From Ricordea florida (lineage: Eukaryota; Cnidaria; Anthozoa; Corallimorpharia; Ricordeidae): a DNA stretch of 64,000 nt. The translations under genes were made by a program, and so were the position numbers. The stretch lies in assembly GCA_949710005.1 (NCBI GenBank), contig OX453275.1, positions 35,444,294-35,508,293 on the forward strand. Reading direction: 5' to 3'. The notes under the pieces were generated by a model, which worked only from the letters and a program-made list of their open reading frames with translations, made no database searches and was not told the origin of the DNA. Shown one piece after another: positions 34,512 through 47,464 of this stretch. Positions within the stretch are counted from its first letter, which is position 1. Each line of letters starts with the position of its first letter.

Positions 34512-37500
34512 GTGAGAACAGTTTCTTTGTTTAACTGTTCCCGACTGAAAGTTAAGTATATTTAACTTCCTGTCTTTTTGTATGAGTGTTTGAGGCAAAG
34601 AGGTTGTTTAGCTCTGGGAATGGCGTTTGTCGGTCCATTTCGGATGGATTGAACGGTAAAAAGAAAGGCGTTCTGAAAGTGAACATGTTAAAACAAATCC
34701 CCAATAAGTACTGAGAACTGAAATGACGCATTTGCAATCTCCTCTATCGATCGAACGACTGTTACGCCACTAAAGCGGTTTTTTTTTCGCCTGAAAGTCG
34801 ATCGATATCGGTTGAAAAGCTATTGTAGACAGCTGCGTGGTTATCAAGATCACAAGGTTAGAATATAATTCAGTGTAACAGTCTCACTGCTAAACTAAGA
34901 CAGTTTTATAAAACCGACTGTGTAGAGAACATCAGAGTCTTCTTCTGAAATGCTCCTCTTTCAACACTCAACACTCTCTGTCTCAACATTTCCCTATTCA
35001 GACTTATTTTTGTTCCTTTTCTACTTTGTTTTATATGTATGAGTAATCAAATGGTTACGAGTGCAATTTGGCCTAAATGAGCACAAGTAAATTTGTCCAG
35101 TTGAAAAAATTACGAGTGCTTATTAAGGTGGCTCGATAGGCCAAAAATGGAAAAAAAAGTGTATTTTGTGACTTTAAATTTTATAGTATCTTTAGCCATT
35201 GTACTTCAATAACAGCTCGATATTTTTGCCCTATAGTACATAATTTGCCCAAAATTGCGAAGTTTGAGCTTGTTATTGATCGGTTACTATGGTAACCAAT
35301 GTTGTTTACGCGTTGTTTTGATGCTAAAAGGGCAATTTTTCTGCCCCGATTCATCTGTGAGCGCCCTCAAGCGATGGGAAGACTGGTAACAGGTTTAGGC
35401 TAAAGCGGGGACATTTCGTTTTGTACTTACACGACATCGCTTTAGACATAAAACGTGGAAGCGACGAAAGTCAGTGTTTACAGTTTAGTTCGTGAAATAT
35501 TCTTAGCGAAACATGCCTCCAACGAAAGTTCACAGTAGAAAAAGAAAAAAGAGAAGATTTACTGGTAACCAGTACACAAGGAAAAGTAATTCTTCAACCG
35601 AAGCTGCTATTTCGAAAGAATCGACCGAGAAAAGCGACGAGTCGAGTGGGGATGAAGAGCACGCGGCGAGAGGCGTGAAGTCCGAAAGCTTCAAATCCTT
35701 GCCAGCTTCAGTGCGGAAACTGAAACCACCGTCGGATGATTCTTCCAAGAAAAGCTCCGAAAATGAAGGTGAAATCCTGCAAGGCTTTAGAATTTTTGAC
35801 ATCTCTATTCTTGCGACGGTATTTGAGTCTTTACCTTGCCCTTCTTGTAAACGTGTAGCTCTTTCGCTCGAGGAAGATGAAGATGCCAAAATGGGTCTGG
35901 CTTCTCTTCTCATTTTAAAGTGCACTGGAGGTAAATGTTCATTTACTCGCCAATTTTACACTTCTGCTAAAATACAGAATAAACAAGCCTTTGAGGTGAA
36001 CAGGAGAGCTGTGTTAGCTATGAGAAACATTGGTGTTGGTCACCAAGGACTTGAAAAGTTCACATGTGTCATGAACATGTTGCCACCCATGAATGAGAAC
36101 GCTTACCGTGACCATGTGAAAGCTGTGCGAGATGCAACCGAATCTGTTGCTAAAGAAAGCATGTCTAAAGCAGCAAATGATGTTAAAGAGTTTTATGAAC
36201 CCAATGAAGAAGGCTTGTATGACATTGCTGTGTCAGGAGATGGAACGTGGCGAAAGAGAGGATTTTCCTCATCATATGGCGTAGTGACAGTACTTTCCAC
36301 AGTCACAGGAAAGGCTCTGGACTGCGAGGTTATGTCAAAAGAATGCAGGCAGTGTATGCAATGGAGGGGGAAAGAGAGATCAGCAGAATTTCATGAGTGG
36401 TGGGATGGCCATCAACATGAATGTCATGCAAATTTTGAGGGCTCTTCAGGATCAATGGATGCTTCCGGGATTCTGAACATTTTTCAGCGGTCTGTTGAGG
36501 GCCATGGCATGCGGTTTGTGGAGTTCCTTGGAGATGGTGACAGTAAAGCCCACAAGCTTTTAGTACAAGAAGCTGTCTATGGAGATGTAGACATCGAAAA
36601 ACTTGAATGTGTGGGCCACGTACAGAAGCGTTTGGGTTCACGCCTACGTTCACTCAAAAAGAGACTGGGCAAGACTCCTTTAGCTGACGGCAAACCAATT
36701 GGTGGAGCAGGGAGACTGACAGACAAAAAAATAGATAAACTTCAAGTTTATTTTGGAAAGGCCATCAGGCAGAACACCCACAACATAACAGCAATGCAGA
36801 ATGCAGTGATGGCCATTTGGCATCACAGCAGATCTACGGATGAAAACCCTGATCATGACCTGTGTCCAGAAGGAGAAGACTCCTGGTGTGGGTTCCAAAG
36901 GGACATTGCAAAGGGAACAGCAGATTATGCCCATAAAGAGCCCATGAAAGAGGCTGTGGCAACTGCCATCTTGCCAACATTTGAAGCCCTTAGTGAGGAG
37001 AGTCTCCTATCAAAGTGCAAACATGGTGGAACACAGAACCAAAATGAGAGTGTCAATGGGCTGATTTGGCAGCGTGCTACGAAAGAGACCCACTCAAATC
37101 TGCCAACTGTTGAGACTGCAACCTTTTTGGGGGTAGCTCATTTTAATGATGGCTCAACCTGCCTTATTTCAGTGCTAAAACACCTTGGAATTGTGCCTGG
37201 TGTCCACTGCAAGAGGAGTTGCGCAAAGCTAGACAGTGACAGAATTCGTCATTCGCGAAGAAAGAGTGGGGAACTGGCCAAGAAACGGCGAAAGAACATT
37301 AGAAAATGGAAAAAGGGTTACACAGATACCCTAGAAGCAAATGAAGGACCCTCCTATGAGGCTGGGGCCTTTTAAGAGACTAAAAAAGTTCAAATCCTAG
37401 TGATAATTAAGTGTATCAACTTTAAGTCTTATTTTCTAAAATATGCAAATTTTCATGATTTTGAACACTGGGAACACTGTTTCGTAAAAAGTATTTAAGG

Positions 37501-40500
37501 TAATGCTGTGAAATTTTCAGAGAACTAATAAGACAGTCAAATCTGTGAAATGACCCACTCTTGTGTTGATCTGACCATTTTTGCAGGAGTTATTAGCAAT
37601 GAAATTTGGGTAGACCTTGGCAAATTTTCCATGTTTCAGTAGCTGGTCGTAACTATAAACATATTTAAGGTTTTTACATGAAAGTGGCTCATTTCACAGT
37701 CAACAATATTATATACAAGCTTGCAAAACTTGGACTTTATGCTGTGTTTCTCAGTTGAGATATTTGGTTCCTAAAATACCTTATTTTCAAAGGTTCGGAA
37801 ATGGGTGTGGCCACATTTGTGGCTGTGGCTCCTTAGGAATTTAACGAATTTGTCTAAAACTTTGGAACTGCACATTTCAAAGAATACTGTAACTAGATGT
37901 GTTACTTAAATGTGGATATTGAGAATATAATTGACCATGGAAATGTTGCAAAAATGACAATTTTCAGCCTATCGAGCCACCTTAATACGAAATTGCACTC
38001 GAAATTATTTGATTACTTGTTAAAAATATAAATGTAAAAGTTTTATTTCAACTTAAATTTCTGTACTCATTTTCAACTTTCTGCACTGTTTGAGATTAAT
38101 TGAGGTGTTCTCAGCTGAATCAGTGTTGACATTTTTGCATGTATATTATTGGATAAACAAGGACCCTCTTATTTGTTACATGCAGTACTGTTACAGTACA
38201 AGAAAGAAGAATATTGATCTAGAACTACATTGAAGTTATTCAGTGAATCATTCTTTCACTTGTTGGAAGTTAATGCTAGTACTGCTGTACAGTTTTTCTG
38301 TTTTTAATTCAAAATGCAATGTAACATCCTTTGAAAAGCTACCGAATGTTATTGTACTACATTACTGTTTTTTCACTGAGTATGAAAACATGCTGTGTGA
38401 CCATTCTCTAGCAAGCTACTAAATGGTGCCGCTGTACTGTAGAACCGTTTGTTTTAGTGTACAGTATCATGGTTCTAACTTTTTTATCTGTGGATCAAAT
38501 CATGCAGTGAGACCATTCTTTGTAAACGGCTACTGAACAGTACTATACTGTGGTATTAGAAATTGGGATAAGCAAACGAATTGATAAAGTAAGTTATACC
38601 ACCGTAAAGTGAACCTCCCTTTTACCTTACGGTGGTATAACTTACTTTATCAATTTGTTTTATTATCCCAATTTCTTGTGCTTCAATTCCCCACCGCCAC
38701 CGACGCATCACCAGTTTCTTAAGAAACAATCCCCACAACACACGTACTGTGGTACCGTTTGTTTTACTATAAAGTGCGGTTTTAACTTTTTATCTTTGGA
38801 TCAAACCATGCGGTGTGATCATTCTTTGGAAAACTACTGAACAGTACTTTACTGAGGTACTTACTGTTTGTTTAACCATACATCTGGGAAACAAACCATG
38901 CAGTATGGTCATTCCTTGGAAAATCATTGAATGGCATAGTGCTGTAAAGTGATACTGTTTGTTTCGCTTTACAGTTCTAACTTTTTGAGGGAATTTCGAC
39001 ACAGCCCAATATTTTACAATTTGCATTTGACACTGAATCTCGAATCGAAGTCAAGGGGTATAAGAAGTTGGCGTCTGGAGGAAACGAAGAAACCTCAAAA
39101 TCTCTCTCTGTTTAGTTAATGCATTAACTTTTCGCAGGCATCTCTTACCACTTGGCGACTTGTGGTGGTCAAAACTGCGATTCGGTCTGTGGAACGTTTG
39201 GCCTTATATGCGCCCGGACTGGACAGAGCTTGCCATCGTCCTCGGCCCTACCAATCTTCGAGTCCCTGGGAATAAGCTGCATTACTGATAACTCCACAGA
39301 TACGTATGTTTTTGAAGATAATCCAAATTACTGGGCTGAGGATGCATGGGCTGGCAGGTGTCTCGGGTTCAAATCGATCCCAGCTACTATAGATTGTGTC
39401 ACAGCCAATAATAAAGCTGTACGTAGACTGTGCCCCTGCTTGAACCCATTAGGTAAGTAACTTTCTTTCGCTCTGACGAAGGGCTCATGGGCGAAACGTC
39501 AGCAGCACTTAAATCCTACGGTGATAAAACCTACTTTATCAACTGAACTCGTTTGATAAATCATGTTTTATGCCAGTTCAATTTCCTACCGCCGCAGCAC
39601 CAGTTTCTCTAGAAACAAACTCCTTGAACTCTCTAGATCTAAGAGAATCGCAGTATTATGGAGTAAGTTTTTAATCAAAAACTATGCAGCTCTCATTGGG
39701 TGCCTACATTTTGACGTGAAGATCCGGGACATCAACCATTTGCTTTGTCAAAAAATTCTAGTCGCCATGTTTGAACTGGCACATTTTGCTAACCAAAATT
39801 CTATTGCCGGTTTACGCCTTATATTCCAATTCCCCCATCCATCATAATAGCTCTTGACTCAGGCTCCACGAGCCAAAATGGATTATCACATCGAATCGAA
39901 AAACAAAGGGCTAATAGTTAAGAATTCAGCTTCCTCTTTATCTCAAGGTAATAAAACTGACACATCGATTCGTTTGGTAAATCCATTTTGTTTTGTACTC
40001 GGGGATACTGTTTTTGTTCACTGCTAACTGGCTCTTTGTCAAAAAGGTTCAGTGCAATTTCTTTTTCGATTATAATTTAGCCGCATAATTTTGCAACCGA
40101 GTTTCGTCTCACTCGCATGCGTTACCAATTTCAGTCACTAGCCGCTACTGCGCACGCCCGCTGCGGTCAAATAGCACATCAAACGAGTGCGATCGATCTC
40201 AAACTCTTTAACCGCTGGTCAGTGGGACGTGGGCTCTGGGAACGAGATTTGATCGACCTAGAAATTGATCAATCTGACGGGAGAAAACTTGAAGCAAGAG
40301 CATTTACTGCCTTCCAGTAAAACAACAACAGAACTGCTACAGACATCAAACAGCCAGACAATACAATCAAAGTCAAGTCTACAAACAACACCACATACAT
40401 CAATCAACAAATCACATTCCACAGCGGTGACGTCCGCCGAGTCAACAAAGAAAGAAACGACTCCCCAAGAGACTTCCACACGTGTACCCCCAGAACAGGT

Positions 40501-43500
40501 GGATACCAGGGCAGCACGGGTGGGCGTGGTAGAGAGGAATACGTTCATTATTGCAGCAGTCCTGGGGGGTGCTCTAGCACTGTGTGTGTCTGCATTGGCT
40601 ATTGTCCTGCTTAGGAACAGAAAGCAACTTAGGTGAGCTGCGGCACCATTAACATGTAACCGTGTAGTGTTGATTTCGACAAGAGTATTCCTGCATTCGT
40701 AGTGTTTAAGTGAGCGATATATCCACTCGCTTTTTCACAGTTTTTTTTTTCATTATTATGGATGGTCTGGACCCAGGAGTCTCAGGTGTTGAATTTTTTG
40801 TCGAATTTGATCGCCCGGGTGAAAGTCGGAAGTTCCGAGAAGAATTCTCGTTGACGTTGACTGACGTTTGGCAACTTGAGCGGAAGCCATCATCAGAGTC
40901 AAGCGAGTTGTGTTTCAACAAACAACTACAGCTACAGACGTTTTCGTTTGTGTTATATTGTGTCCTTTTTATGTTCTTAATCTATCTATGTAAATGCTAG
41001 TTATGTGTATACCTATTTGTTTTGTTTATTTCTATTTTTCCCTGGTTTATTATAAATCTACTGATAGTAGGTTACACACACAGGACAAAATCACTGATTT
41101 AATGAGGCTGAAAGCTAACCTAAAGGTTAACAAATGATGTGTTTTGTGGATCCTTAAGTTTTACACGAAAATCCTGAAATGTTCCTTTAATTTGACTTTA
41201 AGGTACTAATTTAAGTCTTCTTATGAAGCATTTTGTAGCAGCTTTAATTTGTAATTAAAGATGGCCAAAAGGCTTATTTCATAGACTTTAAGTGTGCTGC
41301 CCAAATGGCCTTAAAACCGCTTTTAATTCACCTTTAATTCACCTTAAATGTTTGATTGTTCATTTAAAGTCTTCTTTAATTGCCATTTAGTGTTACATTA
41401 AAGGGTCATAAAATCACATTTAAGTTTTCTTTAAGTCAACAAAAAATGCCTTAAAGATTTCTTTAGGGTCACGTTTAATTTTCCTTTTTTTTGGACTAAG
41501 AGTAACATGACCTGTGGTAAGAAGTCCTAATAAGAGACCATATGATAAATCTGCTTTACTTCATTGGTAGAAGCTAGGGTGAACGCTTCTTTTTTCATAT
41601 TTCTTGTCCACATTTTCCCTCACTTATTTCAAACACAACCAAAGTGGACTGATATTCCATTCTGCATCTTGGCTTTCTTTCAGGAGACAAAAAATGTTGT
41701 GAAACCAATTGAAAGATTAAAGTTAACATCACTTTATTCTACATTTAAATGCAACAAATGACAAATCAGGTCTATTTACATCCTAGCAGGTACAACAGAC
41801 CCATTTCAGCAGGAAATATACAAGCATATTGTTCATATATCATGTTTTTACATCTATTTAATTATAATATACTTGTATTTGCACTGCTAGTAAAACTGTC
41901 ATAAGAACTACTATAGATGAAGCTTCACAAAAACACTAATGTCTCTACACTCTTATGTGTTGCTGTTGTGCTGCTTTATTTACCCATGGTTGTTTCAAAC
42001 TTTGAAGTATTTCCAGAAGAGGTGTAGCTCTGTTCTTCCATGATCTTATTTTGTCTACAGGCAACCAGACATTTATTAATCACTCTAGCAAGTTGTTGAG
42101 AAAAATGTATGCAGACAGCATCAAAAGAATCTGAGCACTTAAATGTAATAATTTCTTTTGAGATTAAGCCAAAAACCTTGCTGTAAAACAAGTAAAAATT
42201 AATGAAACTAAATCTATTTATACACCGATCAGTGATGCAAGCAACACAATTATTACACAGGGTTGCCACTAATTGGGATGGAAAATTTATTTCTGCCACA
42301 GAAATAAACAATTCCTTTGCAGGAACTTTACAAAATGCATTACTTTTGTTAACAAGCAATCTCCACAACCTAATGACTAGCACAAAGTAAAATTCCTCGA
42401 CTTTTAGGTATATTGAGAATTTCAATGACATCATTTACAATTTTTCAACTTTTTCTTAACCTTGAATAAAAAAACAAACAAACAAAAAACGTTTTTGCCT
42501 GACCATGACAACCCTGTTACTCCTCCGTTAACAGTATTTGTAGCCAGAGCAATGACAATTGAAACAAGCCATCCAGTTAACATCATCAAATAATTTCCAG
42601 TTGGCTTTTGAGTTGTCTCCATTGTATGCCAAAGTTCCTCTCATAGTGCCACTGCAGTTATACACAAATTAAATTGAAACTAGCCATCAAATTAAAATAA
42701 AAATCATTCCCACTTTGCTTGTGACTTATCAGCATTGTGTGTCACTGCAGTTATACAGCCTTCGAATGAAAAATTTGTTGAAGAATATTAGGCAGTGCAT
42801 GTTTTTTCCAAAAGTATTTTAGCAGGTACAACATACAGTTTATAATAGCTAGTACAAGGCAATGTATGAGCTCTTTGTCATGCTCTTGGCAGTATTGAAA
42901 AAGAAATTAGACTTCTTTTCATAAAGCCATTTCTAAGCCTGTATTTTGCACTTACTAAAATGTCACATTAAATTAATTTTAACAGCCCACTCAGGAAGGC
43001 CATGAGGGGTCTCCTCTTCAGACAGGTCACTTGATATTGTCCTAGGAAGGGTTCTTTACTTAATAGCCAACAACCTTTGGTTGACCATTCCCATCATCCC
43101 CATAGTTGCTCTCCTCACTGCTGCAGCCCTTCCTTTTGCATTGGCATCTTGCTACTGAATCACATCAAGGGCAACTGCGTGTCTTGTTTATTTCTGAAAG
43201 ATAATGGAACCCAGTTGACATCGCTGTGTAACCATGAAGGGCATTAAATTAACATTTTTGCTGGTAGCCACTTGGCTCTTAAAATTAATTTTTATCTTTG
43301 AACATCTACTTAATTCACTATAACTTCACCCTATTTTAGCCCAGAATTTGTCATTTTCCAAAACCATATTCAGAACTACTGCAGGCTCACATGTCTTTTT
43401 TCCCTAGAAATGAGTTTCTGTTTGAATATGTTGGTATTCTCTTGCACTCTGCACCAAACTACATTGTAACAGATGGAAGCAACCTGTGTTTAAGTACAGG

Positions 43501-46500
43501 GACTATTAATTTTTAGTTTGTCATGCAGGCAATGCAAAATGAAGCCAGCAGTAAAACTGAAACAGCTTGCCCATTGAGTCTCAAGCTTTTTGTAATAGTA
43601 AAACAAAACAAATGAGAAAGCTTACAGGGAATTATCAAGCCTCAAATGAGACTTTCAACAAGCAATTACAATGGCACTTAAATTACACCAACTCTATACC
43701 TATCCCTAGGCTTAAGAACTAAAGACACAAACAATACATGTATATTTCTACAGACATAAAGGTTACAATATATACCGTGTGCAAAAGTGAAAAGACTATT
43801 ACCAGTACTTGTATCTGGGTACCAAAAAACATATTGTGCAGTGACATCTACAGCGTTCCTCCATATATGTACAATGCAGTATAAATTACATGTATATTCT
43901 GATGAGCATTAATCAAAGACTACGGTTTTGGAAGGATATTGCTATATGCATAATAAATTATAGTTCTTCTATTGAAAAATTGCAGAGACTTACTTTTTCA
44001 TCAAGGTGAAATCCATTGAAATCCTCCCTTTTGATCAGGACTCTGTATACCTTCCTGAGAGATCTCTATTAAGCAAACACATGAAAAAAAAAATGTCTGA
44101 TGTTACAATAGGCTAAACTTCCTTTGTCAAAGGACTGTTCGCATTGTGCCCCTCCTAACTATGGGGTGCCGTTTGTAAATTTATTATTTAGACCGACTTT
44201 AAGCCATTATTTCCTTATATGTAAATAATTGAAAATGTCAGACAATTTATTTAGCAATAAGACACAAGAACTTGTCGGATGATATGTAAATAATTATTTC
44301 AGGGACGTTCTGATTTATAAATATTCTTTTCCGATAAAGTAATTATATATAAATAATTATTGAAACAACTCCAATTATTTATAAATCAGGCTATCTCTAA
44401 AATATGTATTTACATATCATAATATGTACAAACTTATTACTTATAAATCATGAAATTTCGTCTCTTCGAATGCAAAAGTATTATTTATAAATAATCCACT
44501 CACTTGGTGCTTGATTTCATTATTTACAAATCATGCATTTTCATAACACCGCTGTTAAACCATTATTTATAAATAATGAAATTTCACTTCGCCAAGTGTA
44601 AATTTATTTTTTATAAAAAAATGGTTGTAATCTAAGATGTTTTTAGGGAATTTTATGATTTACATATCAATTTTGCATCGCATTGCACAACCTTTAGCTG
44701 AGGTCAGGGTATTTACGCAACTTGCTAAGTTATCTTTCCGATCTTCGCAAAAAGCGAGTCTTTGCTCGAAGCTAACCTTGATTAACCCTTTAAAGCCGGA
44801 GTGATGTCGGAACAAAATTCACAGCTTCTCAGAAATATTTCAGAGGCGGTCTCGAGGGCTGTCGTGGACGCTTTTGCGGCCAATTCTTCACAGCCACAGG
44901 TATGTTTGCATTCACAAACAAAAATTCATCTGCTTTCATATTAGCAACCAAAATCTCACAGTGGCACCCCGTACATTGTTCTTGTAGACACCCAATATAA
45001 ACGCGAGTGCTGGCTGCTCCCAGACTCCGTCATCTGGTCTTCTAACTGATAACGCTGCAAATTCGGCGGCAAGTCGACAATATCGCCAGCGACTACAGAC
45101 CGCCTCTGAAATATTTCTGAGAAGCTGTGAATTTTGTTCCGACATCACTCCGGCTTTAAAGGGTTAATCGAGGTTAGCTTCGAGCAAAGACTCGCTTTTT
45201 GCGAAGATCGGAAAGATAACTTAGTAAGTTGCGTAAATACCCTGACCTCAGCTAAAGGTTGTGCAATGCGATGCAAAATTGATATGTAAATCATAAAATT
45301 CCCTAAAAACATCTTAGATTACAACCATTTTTTTATAAATAATAAATTTGGGCACGTAGTGAAATACCATTGTTTATAAATAATAAATTTACACTTGGCG
45401 AAGTGAAATTTCATTATTTATAAATAATGGTTTAACAGGGGTGTTATGAAAATGCATGATTTGTAAATAATGAAATCAAGCACCAAGTGAGTGGATTATT
45501 TATAAATAATACTTTTGCATTCGAAGAGACGAAATTTCATGATTTATAAATAATAAGTTTGTACATATTATGATATGTAAATACATATTTTAGAGATAGC
45601 CTGATTTATAAATAATTGGAGTTGTTTCAATAATTATTTATATATAATTACTTTATCGGAAAAGAATATTTATAAATCAGAACGTCCCTGAAATAATTAT
45701 TTACATATCATCCGACAAGTTCTTGTGTCTTATTTCTAAATAAATTGTCTGACATTTTCAATTATTTACATATAAGGAAATAATGGCTTAAATTCGGTCT
45801 AAATAATAAATTTACAAACGGCACCCCATACCTAACTGGCTCAACCGAAAAAAGGTGCATTTCAGTCAAATTAATTAAATAAAGATAATTATTTAAATGA
45901 AAATAATTTATGCACAATTTGGGCGCCAAAACGTATTTCATAAAAGCCATCGAGAACGAATTTTACGGGTCAATGCATCATGTTCTAATAAGCAGAAATT
46001 AGTATACAATTATTGTCATGTATATGCCGTATTTATGTGATTAAAAGGTGCAGTTCTTCTACTTACTCTACAACCGGCGGGAACGGCAATGAGTCTCTGG
46101 CTCGTTATCATCTTCGGAGATTTTCTCCCAGAGGAATGCCTGGAGTTTACCCCTCATTTAACCTTTGCTCAATCCGTTTGAGCACTTCTGCTTGATGCTT
46201 GCTTGTCCTTTCGTGCTCTTGCCGCAGCTTTTCGTTCTCTCCGGCAAGATCACGATTGGTTTGGATGAGTTTCCCCAACAGCACGACGCAATCTTAATAA
46301 GACATTACAGAACGAATTCACCCGAACTGATCTTCCAATCTGCAATTAACCTGAGTGTACAAGAAATTGCACAATAATACGATATTTATAATCTCAGTGG
46401 GCTAAAGAGCAACAAAATCAGAGCTAGGCCGGCTCGAGTGTCTCTCAACGAACATCAGTTTGCGCGCTCCGTTGTACAAATCCGGCCCCTGGTGTCTCGC

Positions 46501-46949
46501 CTCGCTCTGGTTCAAAATTCGCTGACCCGTAACACAAAAGGCTCAAAAGGTGATACTCCTGACGTGGCCGCACAGCTCCGAAATCGGCGGGAACAGAGCG
46601 GGAACACACACAAAAGTTTGGGAGGTAAGTTCGACGTATTTTTTGTACTTTCTTTGTATGTCAGGCGGTGTGCGTAGTCTTTTTCCTAGATAAAACTAGA
46701 TGATAATGCCAATTTGCATCTCATCGAACTCAAGTAATAGGCAGTGACCCGGCAATGATCATAGATGTAATTAAGTTTGGATGTATTCTTAAAGGTTACA
46801 ATTATGTATATATCGGCCTGTTTAAGTTTCACTGCAAGCGCCATCGATTACATTTAGCTTATAATCATAACTATAACAAAATTCTCAAATCTGATTGGCT
46901 ATCAACTGCCCTGATTTCAGCCTTAATAATATACATGAAAAAATTACTC

Positions 46950-46982
<33 letters not shown>

Positions 46983-47429
46983 TGTAACACCAGTGCAAAA
47001 AGTGTAATACCAGTGCAAAAAGTGTAACACCAGTGCAAATTACACATCGATTTTCTGGATTATGATATTCTTTATTTTTAAACGAATTGCTTTGAGTTCG
47101 TAGCGTTATCAGTTGATCTTCATCAGCCAATCAGTAAATAAAGTGTCAAATCCGCGTCAAATGCTTACTTCCTGTCCGCAATGAGATCTTCCGGTACTTC
47201 TTCCAGGCGAATTTTTTCATGTTTATATTGTTAATAAGTAATCATACGGCTTTTCTCGTTCAATTTGGAATTAATTTGTACTTGTGAGTTTTTCAAAAAG
47301 CTGAAATTGCACTCGCCGAAGCGGCTCGTGCAATTTCAGCTTTTTGAAAAACTCACTCGTACAAATTAATTCCAAATTGAACTCGAAACCGTATGATTAC
47401 CTTTACTAATAGGACAGTTAAATAGGACA

Positions 47430-47464
<35 letters not shown>

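Noticed and set aside
35530..36934. Minus-strand ORFs of 84-131 residues under the transposase
   Set aside because: Shadows of the 620-codon transposase.
35123..37985. piggyBac element because of TTAA flanks
   Set aside because: The transposase lacks piggyBac-type organisation. The DGTW and DGDSK motifs fit the Kolobok/Mutator-like group better.
39957..39985. Extra receptor exon (GTAATAAAACTGACACATCG...)
   Set aside because: Acceptor and donor look possible but its length does not connect phase 1 to phase 2.
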